Source: an uncultured Verrucomicrobia subdivision 3 bacterium (GTDB lineage Bacteria > Verrucomicrobiota > Verrucomicrobiia > Limisphaerales > UBA11358). Taken from it: a stretch of 39,632 nt of DNA. Under the pieces are notes generated by a model. The model made no database searches. It was not told the origin of the DNA and worked only from the letters and a program-made list of their open reading frames with translations. Position 1 is the stretch's first letter, and each line of letters opens with the position of its first letter. A program made the position numbers and the translations under genes. The stretch covers positions 1 through 39,632 of the forward strand of contig CAIQKM010000096.1 in NCBI GenBank assembly GCA_903872345.1. The letters run 5' to 3'. This document shows, one piece after another, positions 24,475 to 32,396 of this stretch.

Positions 24475-25962
24475 TCACGCCGGACTCTTCAGCTTGCGTT
24501 CCAGAATCTCACCCACCAGGGCCGGGTTCGCCTTGCCCTTGGAAAGTTTCATCACCTGGCCCTTGAGCGAATTGAGCGCCGCCACCTTGCCCGCCCGGTA
24601 ATCCGCCACCGGATTGGGGTTGGCCGCAATCGCCTCATCACACAGCGCTTCAATCGCGCCGGTGTCGCTCACCTGCGCCAGCCCCTTTTCCTGCACGATC
24701 ACCGCCGGGGCCTTGCCGGTTTCAAACATCTCCGCAAACACCTGTTGCGCCGCCGAACTGCTGATGGTCTTGCCTTCCACCAACGCCACCAGCTCCAGCA
24801 GTGCGGCCGGCGGAAATTTCAAATCCGCAAACGAAAGCGGCGTCACATCGGCCGCTTCCACGCCCATGGCCTCCTGTTCCGCCTGCGCCTTCGCATTGGC
24901 CTCGGCGAGCTTGGACGAGAGGTTGTTGATGATCCAGTTGGCCACGGCCTTCGGCGTCTTCGCCTGCCGCGCGATGCCTTCAAAATAGGCGCCCAGCGCC
25001 GGGTTGCTCTTGAATACTTCCGCATCGCCCGCCGGCAGCGTGTAATCCCGCATCAGCCGCTGCTTGCGGGTGAGCGGCAGTTCCACCACCAGCGACTTCA
25101 CCGCCGCCAGCCATTCGTCCGTCGGCGCGAGCGGCATCATGTCCGGTTCCGGAAAATAACGGTAGTCATGCGCGTCTTCCTTCGTGCGCATTTCCTCGGT
25201 CACACCGGCCACATCATCCCAGCGGCGCGTGGACTGGATCAGCTTGCCGCCCTTTTTCACCACTTCAATCTGGCGGGGGATTTCATATTCCAGCGCGCGG
25301 CGCACGCCGGAAAAGCTGTTCATGTTCTTGATCTCGATCTTCGCGCCCAGGGTCGTGGTGCCCACCGGACGCACGGAGACGTTCACGTCGCAGCGGACCA
25401 TGCCCTTTTCCATGTCGCAATCGCTGATGCCGCCTTGCAGTAAAATATCCTTCAGCGCATTCAGATATTCATACGCCATGTCCGCGCTCGTGAGGTCCGG
25501 CTCGGAAACAATTTCCATCAGCGGCACGCCGGCGCGATTGAAATCCACGCCGCTGTGACGTTCAAAGTGCGTGCTCTTGCCCACGTCTTCCTCGAGATGC
25601 GCGCGGGTAATGCGTACGCGCGCAATGCCGCCATTGAATTCAAAGTCCACCCAGCCATTCGCCGTGCTCGGCTGATCGTATTGGGTGAGCTGATAGTTTT
25701 TTGGCGCGTCGGGATAGAAGTAATTCTTCCGGTCGAATTTCGCGCGGCGCGGGATGGTGCAATTCAGCAGGTAGCCGGTCAAAACCGTTTTGCGCAGCGC
25801 CTCTTCGTTCGGCACCGGCAGCACGCCGGGCAGGCCCAGGCAGACGGGGCAGACATTGGTGTTCGGTTCCGCGCCATACTGGTTGGCGCAACCGCACCAC
25901 ATCTTCGATTTGGTTTTTAACTGGACGTGTGTTTCCAGCCCGATCACGGCTTCGTATTCCAT
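24475..25962 (-). CDS. gatB: Aspartyl/glutamyl-tRNA amidotransferase subunit B
   Basis: The protein has 495 aa from the ATG at 25962; the frame is open to 26001, but YEAVIGLETHVQL is the family start. GatB carries the kinase site of GatCAB, which turns Glu-tRNA(Gln) and Asp-tRNA(Asn) into the amidated forms. The zinc site is CGC...CPVC (about 23-40), and other signatures are RAKFDRKNYFYPDAPKNYQL, HLEEDVGKSTH, DFNRAGVPLMEIVSEPD and KIEIKNMNSFSGVRRALEYE-like blocks. The C-terminal YqeY/tRNA-binding domain occupies about 345-495. gatA and gatC are not in this window. The upstream 13 nt are pyrimidine-rich with no Shine-Dalgarno sequence. Confidence 0.95.
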   Translation of the reverse strand: MEYEAVIGLETHVQLKTKSKMWCGCANQYGAEPNTNVCPVCLGLPGVLPVPNEEALRKTVLTGYLLNCTIPRRAKFDRKNYFYPDAPKNYQLTQYDQPSTANGWVDFEFNGGIARVRITRAHLEEDVGKSTHFERHSGVDFNRAGVPLMEIVSEPDLTSADMAYEYLNALKDILLQGGISDCDMEKGMVRCDVNVSVRPVGTTTLGAKIEIKNMNSFSGVRRALEYEIPRQIEVVKKGGKLIQSTRRWDDVAGVTEEMRTKEDAHDYRYFPEPDMMPLAPTDEWLAAVKSLVVELPLTRKQRLMRDYTLPAGDAEVFKSNPALGAYFEGIARQAKTPKAVANWIINNLSSKLAEANAKAQAEQEAMGVEAADVTPLSFADLKFPPAALLELVALVEGKTISSSAAQQVFAEMFETGKAPAVIVQEKGLAQVSDTGAIEALCDEAIAANPNPVADYRAGKVAALNSLKGQVMKLSKGKANPALVGEILERKLKSPA

Positions 25963-26150
25963 TGCGGGGGGAAATTTAACCGGAGACGCCCTCGGATGCA
26001 CCCGGATTTTTCAGGTTAATGCGAATTAGGGGAGAATTTTGACTTTAACCCGTGGCGGTGGGCAGCTTGCGGGCCGTAGCGCCGGTGCTGCCAGCCCGGC
26101 GGAAATGGCTGCGTCAACTTAAGCCCTGACAAGGCAGTTAAAATCAATTC

Positions 26151-26184
26151 TTAACCACGGATGGACACTGATAAACACGGATGA
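26151..26184. repeat. Possible dispersed intergenic repeat unit
   Basis: The unit CACGGATG occurs twice 20 nt apart (26156 and 26176) inside an accacggatgga...acacggatgag context. Similar strings are common as dispersed intergenic repeats in verrucomicrobial genomes (recalled, not checked). No coding frame is present. Confidence 0.3.
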
Positions 26185-26254
26185 GAACGCATTCCAAACC
26201 GACCAACCTTTAAGTGCCCCATGCCCATCCCCCAATAACCGCCGCTGACCCGGT

Positions 26255-26839
26255 TTACCGCCGCCAGCCACCGCGATAGCCCACCCAGCCGCCACAACCG
26301 GGGCCACGATATCCGCCGCCAATATAGACCACCGAAGACGGCCAGCAGCTATTGAAGCCCAGATAATGCCGGGGATAGGTATAGTAGGTATAAACGGGTG
26401 GCGCCGGAATCACATACACCGATACCGACGAAGCCGGCGCACTGACCGGTGCCGACGTGACATACGTGGTCGTGGTCGTGGTCGTAGTGGTTTGTGCGGG
26501 TGCCGCCGCCGGGGCCACGTCAGCCGTTCCCGAGGTGGCGCGACTGGGTTGGTTCAGCATCGCCGTCAGCACGGCGTCCGACACGCCCTGCTGTTTGAGA
26601 TATATGATCTGGCTGGCATCCAAGCCATAGCCGCTGCCGGAATTTTGAATGTAATTAATGATCGTGGTGTCGCCCACATTCGCCTTGGATAATTGCACCA
26701 CGTCATTCACACCGTAGGACAAAGCGGGGGTGGACGTGGTTGAAGTGGCGGTTTGCGCACCGGCCTGACCGGCAGCCAATATCATTACCGCCGCAACCAT
26801 AACACCGGTCCATGACCGGCACAGAAAGCAGTTTTTCAT
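26255..26839 (-). CDS. Secreted protein with Thr-rich linker and Gly/Tyr-rich tail
   Basis: The protein has 194 aa. A signal peptide covers about residues 1-28 (AGQAGAQT). A compact conserved-looking domain lies at about 40-97 (YGVNDVVQLSKANVGDTTII, LDASQIIYLKQQGVSDAVLT). A Pro/Ala/Thr linker follows with a run of nine threonines near 118, and then a Tyr/Pro/Gly-rich end (PPVYTYYTYPRHYLG ... GYRGGWRR). The central part looks like the short helical repeat seen in many uncharacterised verrucomicrobial secreted proteins. Its function is unknown; the linker and tail suggest attachment to or spanning of the cell wall. AAAGG lies 9 nt before the start. It is divergent from the first PEP-CTERM-like gene of the exosortase locus. 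Confidence 0.75.
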   Translation of the reverse strand: MKNCFLCRSWTGVMVAAVMILAAGQAGAQTATSTTSTPALSYGVNDVVQLSKANVGDTTIINYIQNSGSGYGLDASQIIYLKQQGVSDAVLTAMLNQPSRATSGTADVAPAAAPAQTTTTTTTTTYVTSAPVSAPASSVSVYVIPAPPVYTYYTYPRHYLGFNSCWPSSVVYIGGGYRGPGCGGWVGYRGGWRR

Positions 26840-26941
26840 AATCAGTACCTTTCGTTAGCCTGATACCGCAGCATCGCGCCGCTGGCTTGGGTTGTCAAAT
26901 GAGAAACCGCCATTGCAACCACCACCCGCATTGCTCCATTC

Positions 26942-26959
26942 ATGTTGCAAATGCAATGC
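26942..26959 (+). promoter_or_regulatory. Dyad element, candidate activator site upstream of sigma-54 promoter 1
   Basis: ATGTTGC-aaat-GCAATGC is an imperfect inverted repeat about 110 bp upstream of the -24 GG. It shares TTGC-N4-GCAATGC with 28477-28494, which lies at the same distance from promoter 2. A related GTTGC...GCAAC dyad lies at 26978-27000. Confidence 0.55.
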
Positions 26960-27061
26960 TGTGCATCCTTGGAATCGTTGCTTTTAAGCATGGTGGCAAC
27001 ATAAAAGACGGCCAAACGACAAAAAACCGCCTGTTTTGAGGCTGACCGGAGGAAATATAAC

Positions 27062-27079
27062 TTGGCATCCAAGCTGCTG
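27062..27079 (+). promoter_or_regulatory. Sigma-54 (-24/-12) promoter 1
   Basis: TTGGCATCCAAGCTGCTG has GG (27064-65) and GC (27076-77) exactly 10 nt apart, in good agreement with the RpoN consensus TGGCAC-N5-TTGCW. It lies 51 bp before the start codon of the gene at 27128. Transcription would begin near 27089. Confidence 0.7.
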
Positions 27080-27127
27080 TATTAGTCACAGCTAACAAAC
27101 CAGAAGATAAGCCAAACCAAAAAAACC

Positions 27128-28336
27128 ATGAAAACCAGCCAACTGAATAAACTGCCCCGGACCATCGCCTGTGTCGCCTTCGTTGCGCTGGCCACCGCCC
27201 CCGCTCTGCACGCCTCGCTCAGCGCGAACCTCAATGTGGCGGCCGACCAGAATCTCCTGTCGCTCGACAACGCCCAGCAGAGCCTCAGTCAGTTGAGCAC
27301 CGGTTTGCAAATTGCCAGTCCGGCTGACAATGCCCAGTCAGCCCTCCTCCAACAGAATCTGAATCTGGCGCCAGCAAACAACGGCCAGGCGCTTTACATT
27401 CAGACCACTCCGCTGCAACAAAGTGTGTTGCAGTTGTTCGGCGGTCAGCAAACCCTCAGCCAGGACGGCGTGGCCCAATTGAGCCTGGCCAATCAGAGCC
27501 AGCAGAGCGTGCTCCAGTTATTTAACGGCCAGTCCGACAATTCCCAGTCGAGCCTCAGCCAGTTGAGCGTCGCCCAGCAGAATCCCCAGCCCGTCCTGCA
27601 ACTGCTTGGCGACCAGAGCGGCAATAAAATAAACTCCGCCCAGGACAATGCCGCCGGTTTGCAATTGGACAACACCCAGCAACGCCTGTCCACCGGATTG
27701 CGGATCAACCAGGCCGGCCAGGATAACAACGGTGTGCCCAGCCTGAACCGGTTCATCAAGACCGGTCTGGCGCAGAGCCTGCAAAATGCCGGCGCCCTGC
27801 AGGGCGACCCGAACAAGATGTTGCTGAGCAGCCGCCTGACCGTCACCGCCTGCTATGCGGATCAAAACGGCCAGTTGCAGGTTTTGGATCAGGCCGGCCA
27901 ACTCGCCCAATCGCAACAGGTGTTGAGCCTGCTGCGGGATGGTTCCGACAATCAGGTGGTCGCCCCCGCCGATCTGTCTTCGGCCAAACAGTTGAGCGCC
28001 GGTCAGAAACTGGATTTCTTCGCCCTCGGTGACGCCCAGGACTCCATCGCCCAGTGGATGAATGCGGACGGTTTCGCGCAGAACCTGGCCGATTTTGCGG
28101 CCGGCAAGGGCAAGGACCAATCTTTGAGCAGCCCGTATCTTTGCATCGAATTTCAAAATGTCTGGGGTGATGGTGATCAACTGGACGGCAACAACACCAC
28201 GCTCGTCTTGAATCTGAATCAGGTCTCCGTCAACTCCCTGTTGGCCACGCCGGAACCGGCCATGCCGATGACCTTCGCCGCCTGTCTGGGTCTGGCCCTG
28301 ATCGCCGTCCGCAAAAACAAAAAAGCCACGGTCTGA
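27128..28336 (+). CDS. PEP-CTERM-like secreted protein with Gln/Asn-rich repeats and flagellin-like motifs
   Basis: The protein has 402 aa. A signal peptide covers about residues 1-29. Residues 35-200 are rich in Gln, Asn, Ser and Leu and contain imperfect repeats of roughly 30 residues: QQSVLQLFGGQQTLSQ (97-112), QQSVLQLFNGQSDNSQ (125-140) and PQPVLQLLGDQSG (154-166). Within this part, SLSQLSTGLQIASPADNA (52-69), KINSAQDNAAGLQL (167-180) and TQQRLSTGLRIN (183-194) strongly recall the flagellin N-terminus. Residues 204-370 align with the next gene's product (FIKTGL, DPNKMLL, KLDFFALG, NADGFAQ, SSPYLCIEF). The tail TPEPAMPMTFAACLGLALI plus RKNKK is the sorting signal. There is no Shine-Dalgarno sequence. 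It has its own sigma-54 promoter and terminator. Confidence 0.8.
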   Translation: MKTSQLNKLPRTIACVAFVALATAPALHASLSANLNVAADQNLLSLDNAQQSLSQLSTGLQIASPADNAQSALLQQNLNLAPANNGQALYIQTTPLQQSVLQLFGGQQTLSQDGVAQLSLANQSQQSVLQLFNGQSDNSQSSLSQLSVAQQNPQPVLQLLGDQSGNKINSAQDNAAGLQLDNTQQRLSTGLRINQAGQDNNGVPSLNRFIKTGLAQSLQNAGALQGDPNKMLLSSRLTVTACYADQNGQLQVLDQAGQLAQSQQVLSLLRDGSDNQVVAPADLSSAKQLSAGQKLDFFALGDAQDSIAQWMNADGFAQNLADFAAGKGKDQSLSSPYLCIEFQNVWGDGDQLDGNNTTLVLNLNQVSVNSLLATPEPAMPMTFAACLGLALIAVRKNKKATV

Positions 28337-28370
28337 TTCACGCTAAAATCTTCGCAGTTCCACCTCCACC

Positions 28371-28405
28371 GTCGTGCCTCTCAACCGGGCACGACGTTTC
28401 TTTTT
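28371..28405 (+). terminator. Terminator of the first PEP-CTERM-like gene
   Basis: The stem GTCGTGCC / GGCACGAC with a 9-nt loop is followed by GTTTCTTTTT, 35 nt after the stop. It separates this gene from the next one, which has its own promoter. Confidence 0.85.
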
Positions 28406-28476
28406 GCACGGTCCAATCTGTGATTAACCGCGAACAATCTTTGAGCATGTCCGCAACGTCTTCGCATGGATTGTTG

Positions 28477-28494
28477 GCATTGCGTATGCAATGC
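28477..28494 (+). promoter_or_regulatory. Perfect 7-bp dyad, candidate activator site upstream of sigma-54 promoter 2
   Basis: GCATTGC-gtat-GCAATGC is a perfect inverted repeat about 110 bp upstream of the -24 GG. Its right half and the TTGC of the left half are shared with the element at 26942-26959. The position fits an upstream activating site for a sigma-54 enhancer-binding protein. Confidence 0.6.
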
Positions 28495-28594
28495 ATAATA
28501 GCTTTTACGGGGAATTTAAGTAGGCTTGACTTGAAGTGGTGGGTTGTTAACGTTGAAACAGTCAGATTTGGCCGGTATTTAGATAAATTTTAGC

Positions 28595-28612
28595 TTGGCA
28601 TGTCAGTTGCTT
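28595..28612 (+). promoter_or_regulatory. Sigma-54 (-24/-12) promoter 2
   Basis: TTGGCATGTCAGTTGCTT has GG (28597-98) and GC (28609-10) exactly 10 nt apart, a very good RpoN match. It lies 55 bp before the start codon at 28665. The spacing to both the gene and the upstream dyad is like that of promoter 1. Confidence 0.78.
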
Positions 28613-28664
28613 GAATAGTGGTGTCAGTTGAGTCAACCAACAACCTTAACCAAAACAGCAAATT

Positions 28665-29597
28665 ATGAAGCCAAACAAAATCAATTCCTTGCAGCGCACG
28701 ATCGCTGCCATCGCCTTAACTATTCTGGCCGCCGCTCCCGCCATTCAAGCCGCGCCGGCGGACGCCAGTGGCGGTGGTGTGGTCTCCCCGGTGCAATCGC
28801 CGGCGGACTCTTACAATCTGGCTACGCCGGATCCCGTGATGCTGGCCGGCTCGGATGCCGCCTCCCAGAGCTTTGATAAAACGGTGCTCCCCAGCCTGAC
28901 TTCCTTCGTCAAGGCGAACCTGCCCGAAACGGTCAACAATACCAAGAGCGCCGCCTTTGAAGTGGATCCCAACAAGATCGTGCTGGCCAACAACACGGCC
29001 GTGCGGGCTTATTTTGTGTCGGAAGGCGCCATGTATCACAACGCCGTGGGCGTGGATACCGTAGCCCCCGGCCAGACCGGTCCGCAGAGCTGGTGGGACG
29101 AAGTGTCCAGCCCGACGGCCAAGACGGTTTTTGCCGACGCCTCGAGCACGGAAGGCGGTTTTGCCGCCGGTGCCTATGGCACGCGCACCCCGAGTGAACC
29201 GGTGCTGCCCGGCGACTTCGTGAATCTGGGGAATTACGCCGCCGGCACCAAGCTGGATTTCTTCCTGATGGCCAACGGCGCGAACCAGGCTTGGTCGCCG
29301 GTTTATTCGGCGGATGAGGCGTTGAACAACGACGGTTTCAGCCAGCACGTGGCGGCCTTCACCACGCACCTGTTCGCCGTGCCGCAGTTGAACAGCCCGT
29401 ACCTGTTTCTCACGTTTGAAGACCAGTGGGGCGGCGGCGACCATGACATCAACGACACAATCATCGCTTTGGATGTCGGCACGGCCACGGTGAACGCCCT
29501 GCTGGCCACGCCGGAACCGGCGATGCCGCTGACCTTTGCGGCCTGCCTGGGCCTGGCCTTGATCGCGGTGCGCAAAAACAAAAAGGCCACGGCTTAA
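28665..29597 (+). CDS. PEP-CTERM-like secreted protein with DUF4114-like domain
   Basis: The protein has 310 aa. A signal peptide covers about residues 1-30. Residues 75-275 are paralogous to the C-terminal half of the preceding PEP-CTERM-like protein: LPSLTSFVKANL (75-86), DPNKIVLANNTAVRAYF (101-117), GTKLDFFLMANG and NNDGFSQHVAAF. The segment YLFLTFEDQWGGGDHDIND (246-264) has the acidic FEDxxGGGDxDxND pattern of DUF4114-type domains, probably a calcium site. The tail TPEPAMPLTFAACLGLALI plus AVRKNKKATA differs from the paralogue at only two of its last 29 residues. The start lacks a Shine-Dalgarno sequence. The TPR gene follows after 46 bp with no terminator between, so this gene may lead the exosortase operon. 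Confidence 0.85.
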   Translation: MKPNKINSLQRTIAAIALTILAAAPAIQAAPADASGGGVVSPVQSPADSYNLATPDPVMLAGSDAASQSFDKTVLPSLTSFVKANLPETVNNTKSAAFEVDPNKIVLANNTAVRAYFVSEGAMYHNAVGVDTVAPGQTGPQSWWDEVSSPTAKTVFADASSTEGGFAAGAYGTRTPSEPVLPGDFVNLGNYAAGTKLDFFLMANGANQAWSPVYSADEALNNDGFSQHVAAFTTHLFAVPQLNSPYLFLTFEDQWGGGDHDINDTIIALDVGTATVNALLATPEPAMPLTFAACLGLALIAVRKNKKATA

Positions 29598-29643
29598 TCC
29601 CGGCGGCCATTAATCACCAACCAACCCCGCCGGAATTGCCGGT

Positions 29644-31596
29644 ATGAAAATAAAAATCCTCATCGCTGTCGTCGTGCTCGCCCTGCTGGGCACGGCGGCT
29701 TTTTTTGGCCTCAAAGCGTGGCGCAACAGCGTGGCTGTGAAACAGGAGCAGCGGGCTTTTGCCCGGGCGGAGGAATTGATCCGCGACGGCCAGCCGGATC
29801 AGGCGTATCAACTGGTGCGCACGCAGCAGCGGCCGAAGTCGAAACTGGACTGGGGCTCGGTGGAGGTGGAAGCCTATGCCGGCATGCGCGATGCCGCCCG
29901 GCTCGCCCATGTGTTTGAAACCGCGCCGGCGCGGGTGCTGCGCAATGAGGAGGCTTCCCTGGTGCTGGCCCGCGCGTACATGAGCGGCCGCAATCCCACC
30001 CAATATAATAAGATCCGCCCGGTCTGGAAGGGTCACGAAACCCGCAAAGATGACTGGCTGGCGCTGGACAGCGATTTGTTGCTGGTGGCGGGCAAGCCCA
30101 AGGATGCGGAAAAATTATTGCGGTCGCAAACCCTGACCGGCAAAGCCGAAGCCGCCCGCCTCGAACGGCTGTCGCTGCTGGTCGCGAATCGCGATTTGCC
30201 CCAGGCCTGGCAACTGCTGGCCGATGCCACGGCGCTCGACCCGAAGAATTCGGAGTTGCGTTCCTTCCGCGCCCAGATTTTGGAAACCGCCGGCAAGCCC
30301 GAGGCGGCCCGGGTGGAATATACGGCGGCGCTCGCGGCCGACCAGAAGAACCCGCTGCTGCGCGATCAGTTGGCCGAATTTTTCTTCCGGCAGGGCAATT
30401 ATGATTACGCCCTGAAACTGTGGCAGGCCTGTCTCCCGGATCCCACGTTTGATTATGTGTGGCTGAAAACGGCCTTTTGGGGCCGCATGATTCATCCGGT
30501 GGAACTGGATGGGTCCAAGGTGTCCGACGGCGACCTGCAACCGCTGGTGCGCTGGGTGATTGAATTGCCGGCCGGCCAATTTGGCGATACCAACTCCTTT
30601 GCCCAGTTGCCGCAGGCGCGGAACTATCAGGGGCAGCGGCAGGAGGTCTTCTGGCTGCGCGTGGCGGATGCGCTGCAGCATCACCGGGAACGGGAAGCGG
30701 CGCAGTTGCTGCAATTCAACTCCTTTCATGCCCGCTCCTGGCAGCCGGACCTCGAGTCCGCCCTGGTTCGCATCCTGCATTATCGCTACAAGAAATCCTT
30801 CAATCCGGAAGGCTACTTTTACACCAGCGCCACCGCGGTCACCAACCAGCACCAGTTTTTCACCGCCTTGCAATCTCTGGCCGCCCAGGAACGGGCGGAT
30901 GGCCGCGTGACCGTGCCGGCCGATTTGGATGCGCTGCTGCGCGGACCGGACGCCTTTGCCGCCGCGTTCATCGCCGCCGGCTGGCGCGAAGCCGCCTTGA
31001 ATCTGTGCGACGTCGCTACCACGCCCACCAATGAACCGAGCTGGTTTGCGTATGGCATGGCCGAGGCCTTGCGCCTGAATCAGAACAACGCGGCGGCGGA
31101 AAAATTCATTGCCCGCCAGCAACCCGACCCGGCCTTGAAGCTGCTGACCGCCGAAATGCTGGTGGCGGATGGCAAGACCCAGGAAGGCGTGAACCGCCTG
31201 CCGGAGCTGGCCAAACTGAACACGCCGGTGGGTTACCGCGCCAGCTATTTGCTGGCCCTTGCCTCCGTGGATGCAAAACAATATGACACCGCCGCCAAAT
31301 GGGTGCGGCAAAATCCCCTGCTGGCCAACGAGCTGTCCGGCCAGGAATTGCTGGCGGACATTGCCTTGCGTTCCGGCCAGATCGCGCAAGGCGAGGCGAT
31401 TTACCGGACGATTGCCGACACCTCCTTGCAGGCCAAGACCTACTTTGCCCGGAAAGCGTTTAATCAGAAAAACTGGAAGCTGGCCCGGGAATTGACGGGC
31501 CAACTGATCCGGCAGGCCCCGGATGCGCTCCAGTACCGGGCCAATCTGGCGGAAATTGACCGTGCGGAAGCCGCCGCGACCGCCGTGAAAAAATGA
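29644..31596 (+). CDS. Membrane-anchored TPR-repeat protein of the exosortase locus
   Basis: The protein has 650 aa. One membrane segment lies at about 4-24 (ILIAVVVLALLGTAAFFGLK), with the rest predicted outside the cytoplasm. The body is all helical, with many TPR-like pairs, for example AQILETAGKPEAARVEYTAA, FRQGNYDYALKLWQACL and LRSGQIAQGEAIYRTIAD. TPR proteins (such as PrsT) are regular members of exosortase/polysaccharide loci in other phyla; I cannot say whether this one is orthologous. Its stop overlaps the exosortase start (ATGA at 31593-31596), which suggests translational coupling. A 506-codon minus-strand frame here is a shadow. Confidence 0.8.
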   Translation: MKIKILIAVVVLALLGTAAFFGLKAWRNSVAVKQEQRAFARAEELIRDGQPDQAYQLVRTQQRPKSKLDWGSVEVEAYAGMRDAARLAHVFETAPARVLRNEEASLVLARAYMSGRNPTQYNKIRPVWKGHETRKDDWLALDSDLLLVAGKPKDAEKLLRSQTLTGKAEAARLERLSLLVANRDLPQAWQLLADATALDPKNSELRSFRAQILETAGKPEAARVEYTAALAADQKNPLLRDQLAEFFFRQGNYDYALKLWQACLPDPTFDYVWLKTAFWGRMIHPVELDGSKVSDGDLQPLVRWVIELPAGQFGDTNSFAQLPQARNYQGQRQEVFWLRVADALQHHREREAAQLLQFNSFHARSWQPDLESALVRILHYRYKKSFNPEGYFYTSATAVTNQHQFFTALQSLAAQERADGRVTVPADLDALLRGPDAFAAAFIAAGWREAALNLCDVATTPTNEPSWFAYGMAEALRLNQNNAAAEKFIARQQPDPALKLLTAEMLVADGKTQEGVNRLPELAKLNTPVGYRASYLLALASVDAKQYDTAAKWVRQNPLLANELSGQELLADIALRSGQIAQGEAIYRTIADTSLQAKTYFARKAFNQKNWKLARELTGQLIRQAPDALQYRANLAEIDRAEAAATAVKK

Positions 31597-32396
31597 ACCG
31601 CAAAGATTACGGCTGGCTGGCCGGATTACTCGCACTGGCCGTCCTGATCTGGCTGCGCGACCGCTCGTGGCTGTCGGCGCCGGAGGAAACCGTGCCGTTG
31701 TTTGCGGCGCTGCCCCTGTTTTTTTTGCTCGGCGGCGGCCGGGCGATTCTGGTGCGGACGGCCACGGTGCCGGTTCCCACCGGCCCGATGCTGACCGGCG
31801 CGGTTCTGCTGGTCGCCGGCCTGGCGCTGAACATTACTATTTTACTGGCCCTGGCGTGGACGGTTTTTTTCCGGACGTGGCTGGTCAGCCGCACGGCCCC
31901 GGAAAAGCTGGTTCCCCTGCGCCGCCTGCTGGTGCTGGCGCTGCTGGCGTTTCCCTGGCTGTCCGAGGATTTGCCGCAATTGGGCTGGTGGTTCCGGCTC
32001 TCGGCGGCGTGGACGGCGGGGCATCTTTTTCAATTGGCCGGCTTTGGGGTGACCCGCGAAGGCACGGACTTGGTGGTGCAGGGATTGCCGGTATCGGTCA
32101 CGGCGGCTTGCGCCGGGCTTAAAGCCTTGCAGGCGATGCTCGTGGCGGGTACGGTGCTGGCGTTTGCGCAATTGGGCGACCGGCGGGGTTACTGGGTGGC
32201 CGTCCTGTCGCTGCCGGTGGTGGCGTGGAGCGCGAACACGTTGCGCGTGATTGTTTTGAGCACGGTGGCGCTGACCTATGGCACCCCGGCCGCCCAGGGC
32301 TGGTTCCATGAATGGGGCGGTCTGTTTGCGCTGGTGGCCATGTTCGCGCTGTGCTGGGGAATTTTTGCCGCGTTCCGTCGCTGGCTGCCCAAATGA
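31593..32396 (+). CDS. Exosortase (PEP-CTERM sorting cysteine protease/transpeptidase)
   Basis: This is an integral membrane protein of 267 aa with about eight hydrophobic segments. The catalytic triad of the exosortase/archaeosortase family is visible: Cys173 in VTAACAGLKALQAML (169-183), Arg218 in WSANTLRVIVL (212-222) and His239 in GWFHEWGGL (236-244). Exosortases cleave the C-terminal PEP-CTERM signal of secreted proteins and probably pass them to an acceptor. I cannot assign it to a named subtype. The two proteins with TPEPAMP tails encoded just upstream are the obvious substrates. It overlaps the genes on both sides by ATGA. Confidence 0.9.
   Translation: MNRKDYGWLAGLLALAVLIWLRDRSWLSAPEETVPLFAALPLFFLLGGGRAILVRTATVPVPTGPMLTGAVLLVAGLALNITILLALAWTVFFRTWLVSRTAPEKLVPLRRLLVLALLAFPWLSEDLPQLGWWFRLSAAWTAGHLFQLAGFGVTREGTDLVVQGLPVSVTAACAGLKALQAMLVAGTVLAFAQLGDRRGYWVAVLSLPVVAWSANTLRVIVLSTVALTYGTPAAQGWFHEWGGLFALVAMFALCWGIFAAFRRWLPK

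Noticed and set aside
26842..27072. 76-codon minus-strand open frame between the divergent genes
   Set aside because: Covers the regulatory dyad and part of the sigma-54 promoter; composition is not protein-like.
29598..29643. Terminator between the second PEP-CTERM-like gene and the TPR gene
   Set aside because: A CCGGCGG/CCGCCGG pair exists, but the loop is about 20 nt and no T-run follows, so read-through is more likely.
30115..31635. 506-codon minus-strand open frame
   Set aside because: Shadow of the TPR gene; Gly/Arg/Gln-rich composition without secondary-structure pattern.
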